From: Polyporus tsugae
Lineage: Eukaryota > Basidiomycota > Agaricomycetes > Polyporales > Polyporaceae
Direction: 5' to 3'
DNA: 64,000 nt
Assembly (NCBI GenBank): GCA_024305745.1
Contig: JAHRBS010000005.1
Span: 1,426,001-1,490,000 of the forward strand
Part shown: positions 24,241 through 36,066 of the stretch, in pieces
How positions within the stretch are numbered: the first letter of the stretch is position 1
How the letters are laid out: each line of letters opens with the position of its first letter
Translations under genes and position numbers: made by a program
The notes under the pieces: generated by a model
What the model saw: only the letters and a program-made list of their open reading frames with translations
The model's database searches: none
What the model was told of the DNA's origin: nothing

Positions 24241-24687
24241 CCTAAGCAGTAGACAAGGCAAGAAAACGTTTACAGGGTGGAGGGGGAGGAGAATATCGAC
24301 ATGGATGGCGGAAGAAAAGACATCCGCTGTGGGATCTGTAAGCGCGCAACGTGTTCGCTTGCAGGATCGCATGGCTCGACTGGACATGCTTCCTTCCTCC
24401 TGCCGTCATCTGTCTCGTTACGTCTCCTCCACAGGCTCCCGCGCTGCATTCTTAACCGTCGCTGTCGCCGCCCCGAAAACACCCGGGACGGTCTTCAGGG
24501 AAATGGTGGGCCAAGCTTGGCACAGCGTGGGAACGGATGACTCGACTAACCCAAGCCATCTTGCTCTGTCTGCAACGCACCTGACTTGCACGGATACGAT
24601 TTATCTACCCAGCCTCTCGGTCTCCATACCCAGTCATTCTCCCCCCGCAGTCCTTCTCGTCTTCCGCACCCGCCGACATACCCAGCC

Positions 24688-26181
24688 ATGTCGTCAGAGA
24701 TGACCCCCTCCCCTCCCTCACCGACGAGACACTTTACGAATCCACCAGACTACCAGTTCCCAGCACACCGCCTCGCCCGTGTCCTCCGGAACCCGGACAA
24801 ACAGCCGGTCGTGCTCGTCGCCTGCGGCTCCTTCAGCCCCCTCACCTATCTCCACCTCCGAATGTTCGAGATGGCGAAGGACTATGTCCGCCAAAACACC
24901 GACTTCGAGATCGTGGGCGGGTACCTGAGTCCTGTCTCGGACCAGTACAAGAAACCCGGCCTTCTCAACGCGCACCACAGGTGAGCTTCGCTCCCTGTGC
25001 CTCGTCTCCTACTTTCTGTTCTGCTCTGTTTTCCTTCCCCGTGATGACGGCCGTGCCGTGGTTCTCACCCCTTGGAAGGGTGAGCCATCCGCTCCATTTC
25101 CAAGTCACGTGAGCAGATTCCCGCTTCCTGCTACCTCTTCGGCCCTTTGCAGTGGGATATCTTGTGTAGTTCGCGCATGGATCTGCTGTAGTATTGGAGA
25201 ACGGCGGGGTTGAGGCAGTCCCGACACCGCATCTCTCTCGTCCTGAATTGCCCGAGCGTTTTAGGACGCTCGCGCTATTCCGAGCAGCTCATATGACGCC
25301 ATCGCGTGTGCACTTTCAGGCGTGTATTCGTCCACCTTCCCGCGATGCCCTCCACTCTCCACCCTTGTCGCTTCCGCTTCCGATGTCCCGAGTCCCATGA
25401 CGCCACATGCTATGGGTTGTAGACGACCCCATGCTCGAGCTCGTCCAGTCCAAGCGCAAAATGCGCACCATCGTTCCCGTGTCCTGTCGTTCATCCTCTG
25501 TCGAATAACTTCACACATGCCTGACCCTTCTACGAAAGCGAAGACTGACACACCGAACCATCTTTCCTTAACAGAGTAAACATGTGCAACCTCGCCGCCG
25601 AGCAGACCTCGCAGTGGCTCATGGTCGACCCCTGGGAGGCCTTCCAGTCCTACCAGCGCACGGCCGTCGTCCTCGACCACTTCGAGCACGAGATCAACAC
25701 CCGCCTCGGCGGCATCGCTGTCCCCCCCTCCCCCCCCGGCACCCCAGAGACGAGACGGCCCGCGCGCGTCATGCTGCTCGCGGGCTCGGACCTCATCGCG
25801 ACGATGTCCGAGCCAGGGGTATGGTCCGAGCCGGACCTCGACCACATCCTCGGGCGGTACGGCGTGCTGATCATCGAGCGTGCGGGATCGGACGTCGACC
25901 AGGCGATCGACACGCTCGCGCGCTGGCGCCACAACATCCACCTCATCCACCAGCTCGTCCAGAACGACGTCTCGTCGACGAAGGTCCGTCTGTTTTTGCG
26001 CCGCGGGCTCAGCGTGCGCTACCTCCTGCCGGCGCCCGTCGTGGACTACATCGAGCAGCATGGGTTGTACGTAGACGAGGGCGCGACGCCGAGTGCGGCG
26101 GTGGGCGCGATCCAGGCGGAGAGGGAGAAGGGGAAGGAGACGGAGCCGTCGACCTCGTCATCAGCAGCGGGGGGTTGCTAG
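24688..26181 (+). CDS. NMA1: Nicotinamide/nicotinate mononucleotide adenylyltransferase
   Basis: Transfers AMP from ATP to NMN or NaMN, the central step of NAD synthesis. Two exons, 24688-24980 and 25575-26181, give 299 residues. Residues 47-56 hold the nucleotidyltransferase motif GSFSPLTYLH (GxFxPxTxxH), followed by LRMFEMAKDYV and YLSPVSDQYKKPGL. Across the intron the chain continues AHHR/VNMC without loss, matching relatives. Exon 2 carries the substrate-binding Trp segment QWLMVDPWEAFQ, LLAGSDLIATM, and the second ATP-binding motif SSTKVR near the C terminus. A Pro-rich insertion (VPPSPPGTPETRRPA) lies in the usual variable loop. The intron, 24981-25574 (594 nt), is far longer than others nearby. 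Confidence 0.92.
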
Positions 26182-26994
26182 CCGTCGTTAGTCGTTATCG
26201 CCAAGCATTCTACCGGGGTTGTACGTTCATCATATAGTAGGGGGATATCTGGCGACCACCATTAGATGTTACTTCACATATATATTGAGGGGACGACGAG
26301 TAGACGGAACGCAAACGAAACATAGTTGTTACCATCCTCATTCGCGATTTTGACGAGTCCAATGACACCGCTCTCTCTGAGTCTTCTTGCCTCTATATCT
26401 CGCTTCCAGTTTCGTGACATGACCGTCACTAACCTACTTACTTAGGTCCACAGGGTCGTCACCACAGCATCAGGCACCGGGATTTCGACATTGGGCGTCG
26501 AAACCACTTCTTCGTCAAGTGTTCAGTTCCCCCAAAACTGCGACCGCCTATCCCGACGTCTTTGTCGCGGCCATGGTCTCAGTGCGTCTTGAACTGACCT
26601 CATTTCCGGCTGCAGCTCATCCTTCCAGGGTACCATCACTACAAATGACCCCCCTTGATTATTCCTGCGATGCGCTCAAAGAACCTTGACAGACGACGAG
26701 GGCGTGGTAGACGGTGGATACTGTCATTTGACGTCAATATCTTAGTTGGCGTCCCTTAGATAAGAAGATACGTGTGCAGATTCTCAAATCACCGACACCC
26801 GACGGGAAGCACACTGCTCGCTTTACCATCTGTCCCCTCAATTATCGACGAAACCATGACTTTATCGAGATGGTCAGCCAGTTCCTCATCTAGCACGTCT
26901 CTCGCTTTCCCCAGGTCAAGCGGATAATAGGCACGCTCGTTCGAGTTGCTGGAAGAGGAACTGCCACCTCACGGTACCGCGCCAGATTGCGCAC
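26182..26994. other. No gene recognised
   Basis: Downstream of NMA1 the sequence is AT-richer (probable 3' UTR) and then lacks defensible ORFs up to the duplicon ahead of DUF6533 copy B. Confidence 0.5.
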
Positions 26995-27304
26995 TAGGAG
27001 GGCCGCGGGATCAGGAAGCAGAAGCAAGGAAAGGGCCAGTGTGGATAGAAGATCACTGGTGTGTAGCCTCTGCCTTCTGTGTGCGGCAACTGCGGGTTTT
27101 TGCTAACACATCATGCATTCTATCCGGACGGTTGCATATCGAAGATCACGTTTATGGGCATCGTTGTATGCATCTGGTGAGTCGACATCGCGACCACTCA
27201 GACAGATGTAGCATATATGTAAGTGACCCAGGCGCGATCTGACAGTAATTCTCTTCCAACCCCGCCACCCTCAGGAGTTTTTATTCGCCTTCACGCCTGA
27301 TACA
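26995..27304 (+). repeat. Upstream duplicon of DUF6533 copy B
   Basis: Related to the regions upstream of copies A (602-910) and E (57915-58201), including CTTCTGTGTGCGGCAA and TCTATCCGGACGGTTGCA-type blocks. It is the most diverged of the three. TATA-like TATATG sits near 27214, about 90 bp before the ATG. Confidence 0.6.
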
Positions 27305-29132
27305 ATGTCCGCGATTAATGTCAGTGTGCAGGAGTTGTCGTATCTGTAAGTGTGGCAGCAGCTTTGATGCCCATCGTGAGAGTGCTAACACCCTGAAATA
27401 ATAGCTTCACGGACACATACTGCGTCCTTGCTGTTTGTGGTGCTGTCTCGCACACTATCACCGAATTTCCTGATGCTAACATAGGGCCTCAGCACTCCTC
27501 GTCTATGACTGGCTCCTGTGCCTCAGCCAGGAGGTCAGATTCATATGGAACTGGCGCTCTCGGGGAGTCACTGTCTCCTCGCTTGTGTATGCCTTCAGCC
27601 GCTACGCATTTCTCATAGAGAATCTCCTCAGTATCGCGACGACGTATCCGATGTCGGACGTAGTACGCCCATCTCGCCACTATCATTCTTCCTTCTAACG
27701 GGCTAATCATTGTACATATAGAGGTATCCGGCCGTCGTCCACTGACTATATATCGATCTACGCTGTTTACACCTGCCCCATCACAATAGCTGTAGGGCAA
27801 ATGCATGGACCCAGGTTGCCATGGAGATACTGGGGGTGGTCGCGTTGAGCGGTGGGTCCGAGCCCCTTCTCACAACAAATCGTATGCTGAACCCAACCGG
27901 TCTCTAGCCTTCTCTGCCCTACGTGCTTACGCGCTGTCGAACAGGAGCATATGGTTGGCGGCCATAATCTTGCTTTTGGCGCTACCACCTGTGGTGATGC
28001 GCATTGTGAGTGCTTCACTGCAGACGGTGACCCTGTTTGTGGTTGGTGAACCATTTGTGGAAAAGGTCGAGTGGTCCTACCTAGTTCCTGAGAATCTACC
28101 AAGCCCGTTGAATTGTAGCAATTCAAGCTCGCTACCTCCGACACTCTCTGTCAGGTGTGTGTTTGACAGCTCACATTTTATGCGACCACTCTAACAAACA
28201 GATACTATTTTCCAGTGGTGCGTAGGATGTCGATTATTCATGTTTCCATGGTGCCCATTTCTATCATCTATAGTGATTGCCATTCTCCGGGGGTCGCAGT
28301 TTGTGGCAGAGCTGCTTGTCGCCGGTATTACCTGGTGGTACACCTACCAGTCGTATCGCATCCGGAAAGGCATCAAACTCGGAAAAACTCTTAGTTCTCT
28401 CCTGTTCTACAACGGTGAGTCGGCTCATGGATCCTCGTGTTGCTAGCTGACGTGATGTGCGAATGCTCAGGAAGCATGTATTTCCTGTGCGCTTAACCTC
28501 CACGATGCTGTGATTCACGGGGCTCATTTCAACATTCACAGATTTCTCGCGACCTTGTGCATCCTCGACATCATTTTCGGTATATCAGTTGTACGTCCTT
28601 TCAATGCAGATCATGTGTCAGGATATATCCTCATACATTGCTCCAGTTCCCTTTGGAGGTCGTAGATGCGGCAAGGTTTTTGGAGGCATTCGTGGATCCG
28701 TACGTCCGCGCCGTGGCCCTTCAAGTTGGTACCCGCTTCCTTTTTCTGACAGATCGTCATGAGCGCAGCCTAGCTTCGATAATCACCTGTCACTTCATGC
28801 TCTCGCTTCGCCAGTTCGACAGCACCATCGCGTCCATGAATGATTCTGGGCTGGGCCCTCGAGTTCGAGAGCACATGGCCTCGACGGTGCTCGAGTTCGG
28901 TGCGCAACCCAGTGACAGCCTCCCGGCCCTCATCGCGTCCTTTGCTCACCCCGTCCACGTCGATACGACCCTGTCCGAAACGGTACTACCACCCGATGCA
29001 ATTGTCGAGGGTGCCGGGTCCGAGTGGCGAGAGATGTCGGACGTGGCGGTCGCACCGAATCTAGGGACGCCATCCGGCCAGAGTCCGGCCCGTGATCAAA
29101 CGTCCGGTTTGGAACCTTGGGTCACGGTGTAG
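27305..29132 (+). CDS. DUF6533 membrane protein, copy B (complete)
   Basis: Thirteen exons, 1122 nt, 373 residues: 27305-27345, 27405-27439, 27493-27662, 27722-27723 (AG), 27790-27851, 27908-28005, 28066-28154, 28216-28217 (TG), 28274-28414, 28471-28486 (16 nt), 28542-28590, 28647-28699, 28769-29132. Signatures are LLVYDWLLCLSQEVRFIWNW, CRANAWTQVAMEILGVVA, FSALRAYALSNRSIWLAAII, LPSPLNC, GSQFVAELLVAGITWWYTYQ, and the C-terminal CHFMLSLRQFDSTIASM with an acidic tail. The frame closes only with both 2-nt exons. Multi-pass membrane protein of unknown function. Its nearest relatives in the window are copies A, C and E. Confidence 0.85.
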
Positions 29133-29379
29133 AAGTTCGTGTGTAGCCATTGCTATGGGTGAGCTACCCATTCGCAGAAAATCGCAGGTATCAGTGGCTG
29201 ACCGTCGGCGGTGATAGGTACCACAGCCCGAGGCGTATCGCAACACATCTGATGCAGCTCTCTAATATTGTCTGAAACGTAGATGCTTTTGAAGTCCGTT
29301 CCTTGCCCGTTCCTATCCTTTGTAGATCTTGCGTGATGGGCCGGCTCGCAGTGTAGACGGTGGGGTGGGATGTGGAAGA

Positions 29380-29402
29380 GGCAGGCAGGCAGGCAGGCAG
29401 GG
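29380..29402. repeat. (GGCA)n microsatellite
   Basis: Five tandem GGCA units in the region between DUF6533 copy B and the deacetylase gene. The rest of 29133-29952 shows no supported gene. Confidence 0.85.
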
Positions 29403-29952
29403 TGGCGCTGCGTGCGATCGACAAGGGCATGGTAGGGAGGTCTGTGCTGGACAGGCAGGAGGCGGAATGGGGGGAAGAGGTTGTAGCATAGGTTCTTGAG
29501 CCCGCACGTACGGGGATCCATCGTTCTGTCTATGATACATCATCGGTCTCACAGCAGTCACAGCCAGAAGTTCGGTTAAGCTGCGCATGCGGTGGGTTCT
29601 TAAATCATCGAGGACAGCTCGCTCTATCATCTGTTTCCTCAAGTATTCTTGAATCAAGGACTTTCAAGTTGTTGAACGAGCACACCGCGTCACTATCACT
29701 TACTGTAAGTTACAGACATTGACCGCGGATCTAGTTCGATTTACAGCGTGATCATGCATGATCTGCTAGCACATTTCTTGCCTTCCCACTAGTACTGGTC
29801 ACTGTATGACATTCTGCATTGCTAGGTATGCTCGAGTATCCTATGGACCTCGTGATTAAATACACGGTCAGTCTGAGTCTATGTACACATTCATTCCATC
29901 GGTGTTGTCTTGAGGGCTGCTTCGACCGCTCTTTGGTCGGTTGGTTGACTAC

Positions 29953-32424
29953 TTATGATGACACTCTCTTCCAGACTTCGTGCCCGCGTACCCAAGTGCC
30001 GAGCACCTTGCCCTTGCGGTCGAGCACGACCAGGTCGGCGTCCGCCCCCGGGCGGAGAGTCCCCTTCTTGTGCTCAATGCCGAGGCACCTGCCATGCGAC
30101 GCTCCGTCAGCTTCCAAACCCCAAACACAACAGTCTCACGGCCAACTCACTTCGCAGGGTTGTACGTCGCGCACTTGATCGCCTCGCCAAGCGAGCACCC
30201 CGTGAAGCGCGAGAAGTTGCGCACGCACTTGTCGAGCGTCACGACGCTGCCCGCGAGGGTATCGGTTCCTTCGAGGTAGAGCTTGTCGCCCGCCTTGACG
30301 AACCGCTTCCCATCGCGCCACTCGTGGATGCCGTCCTTCAGGTTCGGGTCGAGGATCTTCATCGCGTCCGTGATCAGCACGCAGCCCTCCGGGTACGACG
30401 AGTACGCCAGCTGCACATGCACACAACCAACGCCCGTCAGCTGTCTGCGTCATTCTACCAACATGGAACGGATACATACCCGGACAGAGTTGGGGTGCGA
30501 GTGGATCCCGTCGACGATCATCTCGTAGAACGGCCTTTCGAACGACATTTCGGCGACCTTGCCCTTCTGCAGGCTAAGCTCGCCGATATCGTGTGCGCGG
30601 AGCACAGGCGTCTGCGGTGGCGTCTGCACGTCGTCGAACGCCTCTGACGTCGCCTGCGGGCCCTTCTCCGCCGCCGCACGTTTCACCACGCTCGGCACGC
30701 GGTGCAGCGCGGACGCGCCAGTAGGGAACGTCGGCGACACGGGTGAGGTCGAGGCGGGGGACGACGGTGACGAGAGGTGGGGCGATGCACCAAGGAGGCC
30801 GATGATCGATGGGTCGCGGTGGTGCAGCTGCGGCATCGCGTTGAACAGATGGGTAATGAGGCGAGCGCCGGACTGGACGGCGGCCGTAGCGAGGCCCGTC
30901 GACGCGATACTGCGAAGGGTCAACGTTAGTGTTGAGTCCGACAAACTCGGAAACAAAGGAAGGTGAACACTGACCTGTGTCCGATCGAGAAGACGATCCC
31001 GCGGCGCGTGAGCTCCTCTATCGAGTTGCCGACGCCTTCCACCTCCGGGGCGGCGGTGATGACACGGACGCCGACCGAGTCGTCGTGGCCCTCGCCGGCC
31101 ATGAGCCAGTCCTCGGTGACGGTGAGATTCTCGGCGCCGTAGACCTCCTCGAACGACTTCAGCCCGTCCTGCGCGGCGAGGAGAAACTGGGGCGCGTGGG
31201 CGCCGCGCTTCGCGAACTGGATGAACGGCCCTTCGGCATGCCAGCCAAGAAGGGTGGCGGACTTTGTGGAGGAGTACGGGCGGAGGAGATGGAGGAGTTT
31301 CGGGTAGAGCGAACGCTCTTGGGTCTGTGGGACGAAAGAATGTCAGTGAACCAGTTCGCCACGCAACGAAACGGAGAAGGAAAATAATGCAGAGAAACTC
31401 GGCTAAACGAAGGACATTTCATGAGGAACACGACCAAGACGAAGACATGGTCATCAGGATTTTGACGGAGGTACACGCTTAACGGCCACGATGGGTACAA
31501 CGGGAACACGATAAACGTGACGCGACGCGTGTACTGGGCATACCTATGGACTCGTTTAACCACGAACCCACGGCCTCCAACCACACAATGGGCACGACAT
31601 TGACTAAACAGATGGGCATTCACCTGAAGAGAAGGGAGAAACAGGAACACCAGGGCGGGAGCAGCGTACGGATGAGCACTCCGAACGCCACAGCGGAGTC
31701 CGCACCGGGGTACAACGCCATGAATGACGCACGTTCCTCGGTGAACGTAAATGACATGGTTCGTGGTCGAAGAAGCGCGTGTACGTGCCGCCTGACCAGC
31801 GGGTGCAGTCCTTGCAGCCGAGAAGATCTTTCCCATCCTGGAACACGACCAGTTCCACAGACACGTACCCATGAACGCGCATCATACAAGCTCGTTCGGA
31901 GGGACACTTAGCGCGTCCCACGGAACGATCTTCCGCGAGGCCAAATTGGAAGAGCTTGAGGGAAGACACTACAAACTCACAATGATGGTAGGCAGCAGCC
32001 TCCCCGCGCACGTTTCAGCGGAACTGCTCACTCAGATATCAGACAGTACACTCACGAAGTGACCCCAGTCTCGACGATCTTCTCTGCCACGAGGCCGAGA
32101 CCCGCCCTGTAGGCCTCGTCGTCTCCCTCGTAAATCGAGAAATCGAAGTTGTATGCGCCGTTGATCTGGATGTCGATGAATCCGGGGCTGTCGTCTGTCT
32201 TCAGAAGGTTGTAGCGTACGATCTGATGCATATACGCACCTCAGAATGTTCCCGCCGAGATCGATGACTCTGTCCGGCCGCTCCTTGCGGAGGAAGAAGG
32301 TGCGCTGCGAGTCGAGGATAACGCCGCGTCGCTCATCGATCCAGAGGTCCTTGTGAACGAGCGCGCCATCCTCCTGCGGCAAGAGGCAGTTCGTGAAGCA
32401 GATGAGACCGTTCGGGGACGCCAT
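29953..32424 (-). CDS. nagA: N-acetylglucosamine-6-phosphate deacetylase
   Basis: Removes the acetyl group from GlcNAc-6-P during amino-sugar or chitin use. Seven exons keep frame over 1512 nt (503 residues): 32424-32240, 32187-32056, 31999-31981 (19 nt), 31324-30975, 30909-30480, 30410-30151, 30088-29953. Landmarks are SPGFIDIQINGAYNFDFS, GVTSLLPTIITQE (completed by the 19-nt exon), LLGWHAEGPF with the metal Glu, FSIGHS, LITHLFNAMPQLHHRDP with the metal His, VDGIHSHPNSVRLAY, and VLITDAM with the catalytic Asp. A Ser/Pro/Thr-rich insertion of ~80 residues (after IIGLLGA, exon 5) makes it longer than the usual ~400 residues. The intron 31980-31325 (656 nt) is unusually long. Confidence 0.9.
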
Positions 32425-35258
32425 GGTGTAGTTCCGAGCGGGTTCCGAGTGAAGTGTGGGGGGCGGACTGGTTGTTGAGAGTGCAAAACTGGGCCGGAGG
32501 TTGCACGGGGTGGATTAAGTAGATGAACCAGTCGCTCCAGGCACTGACTCCGATGGCGGCATCAGTCGACGGGGGGCTATGAAGCAGGCGAGACCTGCTG
32601 AGTTGGATGCTGCATGGAGAAGAGCGAGGACCATATGGCTCCTGACCATCTTGGGCATGCGCATCGAACGGCGTGGTCGACGAACGTTGTTCCGGGTCCC
32701 CGGGCCAGGGCACGCCATAAGCCGAACGTTATCGCCGCCATTTGACCAGGCTTCAGGCCGCCGGACAAGGCAGAAGCTTACAGAGCAACGCTGCAGCAAT
32801 AGTAGGTAAAGTCCAGATCGTGGTAAGTACACGACGCCGAACGGACGAGCTCATCGACGGAGGGAACGGTCCCGACCGGTCCACCGACAGCGAGCACAGC
32901 TCGGCGCCTCTCTCGGCGACGTCCGTCGCCAATCATCTTCATGGCGCATGCTCACCATTTCTTCACATTCTTATGACAGACTTACCTGCGCACCCGGCAT
33001 ACTCGCATAAGTACGTCTCAGAGCTGTGTCTCACCTGTGTAACATCCCTCAGCCAGTCTGGCCAGCTGAAGTGATGATGTCTTTGTCTTGCCAGCACGTC
33101 GATATCCAGGAGGGTCTACATAAGTCTCCACTTCATATGCGTCATGCTATTGTCTTCAAATCCTCGTCCACTAGGTACTACGGCTACGGCTCAGCTCCGA
33201 CCCTAGCCGTTTTCTGCACTACAAGCTGCATATGTATCTGGCTTCGCAACCTGTGCGTACTTTGTTTGATGCGGTTGTTCAGCATCTCACATACTACTGT
33301 ACCGTCAAAATTCGCTTGATCCTTCTCGACCTCCCACATGCCTGCAGAAGCCAGCGACGACAGCACTGTCACTTCGCGCTGTCTGTATCCTCCAGGCTCC
33401 TGTGTTCTGAGTGATCGACCCGCCAGCTCCGCATGCAATAAGTAAGTACTATACGCCAGAAGAGGGCGTAGGTCGAGATACTTGGTCGTCCAAGGTCCCG
33501 AAGGTACCGATACTGTTACGTCTTTTGCCGCCCTGCTCTGAGCACGGTGCCACTGGCGTGCTGGCCGTTCCGAGTCCAATCAGGGTTGTCACGGCAACGA
33601 CCTCAGTGAGTCCCAATCTGAGCTCATCTGCAGCTGCGGCTCACAACTTACATATACGTATCGTCTAGTGCCGCTACTCATGCAGAGTGCGGGAGAGGGC
33701 GACGTGGTTAACGGAACTTGCTTGGCGCCCGAGCAAAGAAGCCGGATAACTTCGTCCATCCATCCAACGTCAATCTGTCCATCCATGTTTCACCCAGACG
33801 GTGATAACTATAAAGTGCGTCGAAGCGCTTGAATAGCGTGCTTCACTCGCTAACGGCTGGCACCCAGCACAACCCACTCCAGCTTCTCCCTCGGGACCAG
33901 GTGTCCGATTCGAAACGATGACTCTGTTAACAATCGCCGGCGATTATCAGGAAGTGTACTCCCTGTGAGTCTTTTCAGTGTTCTCACACATCTATTGCGT
34001 GTAAGGGGCGTATTATTTCTCACACCAACTGTCCACTCACACCGGGATGCAAACGGGGCGCAAGATTGGCAGTGAACTATTGTGTCTTCGCCATGTTTGG
34101 TATATCCCTTCGTCGCTGGCAGAGTTAGAGCCCTGAGACGTGCCCGTCGCGCCTGATAGCCCCCACAGAGAGCATCCAGCCCTCGACACACCTCTACCAG
34201 GAAGGCTGCCGTAACGGTAAGCTGTACATCTTCTTGACCTACCACTGATCAGCTCTTGGCCGTAACTGGAGAAGCCCTGTCGATGAGCCAATGCGACGTC
34301 GCTTATGTTATTGCGGCCGTGTTTGCGCAATATACGACGAAGCAGAGGGCCCGATAGAAACTACGCACGAATCACTTTTAAAGCGGGTCTCGTACCCCTC
34401 GTCTCCTGCACGCGACTGATTTCTCGGCGTTGCCCAACAGTCCTGGACCGCTAGCTTAGCGAGGGCATATGCATACGACGGCTGCGAAACGAGGTACGTA
34501 TACTCGGAGCAGACGATGAGCGCAGGAGACCCAGATAACTTCCTGGCCAGTGCGTCAGTAGAGGAAAGACAAATGTGTAATACAACTCAGCACTGTAAAG
34601 CACATCAGGCAGTCGGTGACGGACCGCAGGAGGGATACTCGGTGCTAATCACGATCGACATCCACCGACTTTACCGTCGTCTTCTACTCACCGGACTGCA
34701 GTGTTGCCATTATAGATCTTTGCCATTAATAAACGCATACCATTCTTCCTCAGAATATATTTGCCAGATGCGAGCTGCTGAGGCTGGGGAGCAAAACGGT
34801 GAAGGGAAACGGAGCGTGACCAGCAGTGGGTAGAGTAAACACTCTAGCTTCGAGTTTCGCAGCATAAGTTATGGAGGCGCCTTCACGGACCGGGACAAAT
34901 CTCAGTAGACGTACGACATGGCAGATCCGGCGATGCGCGAGAAGACGAAGTGGCCCGGCAGATTGAGAGGGGATGCAGTCGAAGTCCCCACGGTCGAAGG
35001 CATCGCACGCACGCGCGTACAGTATAGCGGGACGAAACTGTAATATCATGCCAACAACGCCGCGGTGAGATGTACCTGATACAAGACAAGATCTACGGGT
35101 ACGGCATGCTCGGGACAACGGTATGTACAGACCGCATGTGCTCTAACCCAAAGCGATGTCTTGCGCGGAGAGCCGATGGGGGAAGGAACGGGGAGGTGAC
35201 GAAGGGAGGGGAATGGGGAGAGGAGTAGGGAGACGATGCAGGCGGGCCAATTGACGGC
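32425..35258. other. No gene recognised (2.8 kb)
   Basis: Both strands hold only short overlapping ORFs. Stretches such as 33160-33320 (+), with a hydrophobic segment, and 33850-34245 (-) look mildly protein-like, but no family, start or splice path could be supported. It may contain decayed genes. Confidence 0.35.
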
Positions 35259-36066
35259 CTACTCATCGATGTCCGCGAGCGAGCGCAAACCGATGTCGCC
35301 GAGCAGCCCGCCGACTACGCTGCCGCCCTTGCCCTTGTGACCCTTGTGGCCCTTGCCCTTGGGCTTGGTCGCCTTGTGATGCGCCTTGTGGTGCTTCTTG
35401 GCGCGCGCCTCGAGGCTGGTCTCCTCGTCGTCGTCGAACTCGCGGGTCTCGAGGTCCTCGTCGTCCTCGTCGTCGAACTCGCGGACCTCGACGTTGAGGC
35501 CCGCGTCGCCGTGGATGCCGAGGTCGCCGAGAATACCGCTGACGATGCCGCCCTTGCCCGAGTGGCTCTTGTGGCCCTTGTGGGCCTTGGGCTTGGTCGA
35601 CTTGTGGTGGGCCTTGTGGTGCTTCTTGGCGCGCGCCTCGAGGGTGTTGTCCTCGTCGTCGTCGAACTCGCGGAGGGTGAGGTCCCCGTGGCCGGAGAAA
35701 CCGACGCCGTCGTATGTACCGGAGCCCTTCACCTGGATGCCGGGGCCTTTGTGGCCCTTGTGACCCTTGTGCTTGGTCGACTTGTGGTGGGCCTTGTGGT
35801 GCTTCTTGGCGCGCGCCTCGAGGCTGGTCTCCTCGTCGTCGTCAAACTCGGGGGCCTCGACGTCGTCGAAGGGCACGACATCGGCCTCCGCGGAGCGGCT
35901 CACCTAGAATTTACAAATGATCAGTAAGGACGGGAACGCGCAGGGAAAAGGTGGTGCGGCGTACATGACCGAGGTCACGGCTTTCAACAGTCTCGACGGG
36001 GGCGGACTGGACGGAGAGGGAAAGAGCGAGGACTGAGAGAACGAGAAGGTGTTGGAAAGACGGCAT
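35259..36066 (-). CDS. Secreted repeat protein with acidic and His/Lys-rich units
   Basis: Two exons, 36066-35965 and 35903-35259, give 248 residues. A signal peptide (MPSFQHLLVLSVLALSLSVQ, cleavage probably near SVQSA) is followed by three repeats starting at residues 53, 113 and 189. Each has an acidic block (EFDDDEETSLEAR or a close variant) and then a strongly basic block, AKKHHKAHHKSTKPK with HKGHKGKGG. Gly-rich spacers (for example SGILGDLGIHGDAGLNVE) lie between them. A fourth acidic block without a basic partner is at 176-188. The AR/AKK junctions could be processing sites for secretory proteases, so it may be a precursor releasing cationic His-rich peptides; that is inference. Alternatives are a wall-associated or metal-binding protein. 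No homologue is known to me. Confidence 0.75.

Noticed and set aside
30959..31387. Plus-strand ORFs across the deacetylase gene
   Set aside because: Antisense shadows of nagA exons 4 and 5.
31604..32011. ORFs on both strands within the long nagA intron
   Set aside because: No homology or splice support; the 19-nt exon at 31981-31999 explains the conserved coding part.
33160..33420. Hydrophobic plus-strand segment resembling an RTA1-type start (YYGYGSAP)
   Set aside because: The downstream exons do not carry the RTA1 motifs; too weak to call.
35337..35927. Plus-strand ORF of 196 residues rich in Leu/Val/Ala
   Set aside because: Antisense of the secreted repeat protein, created by its repetitive GC-rich codons.
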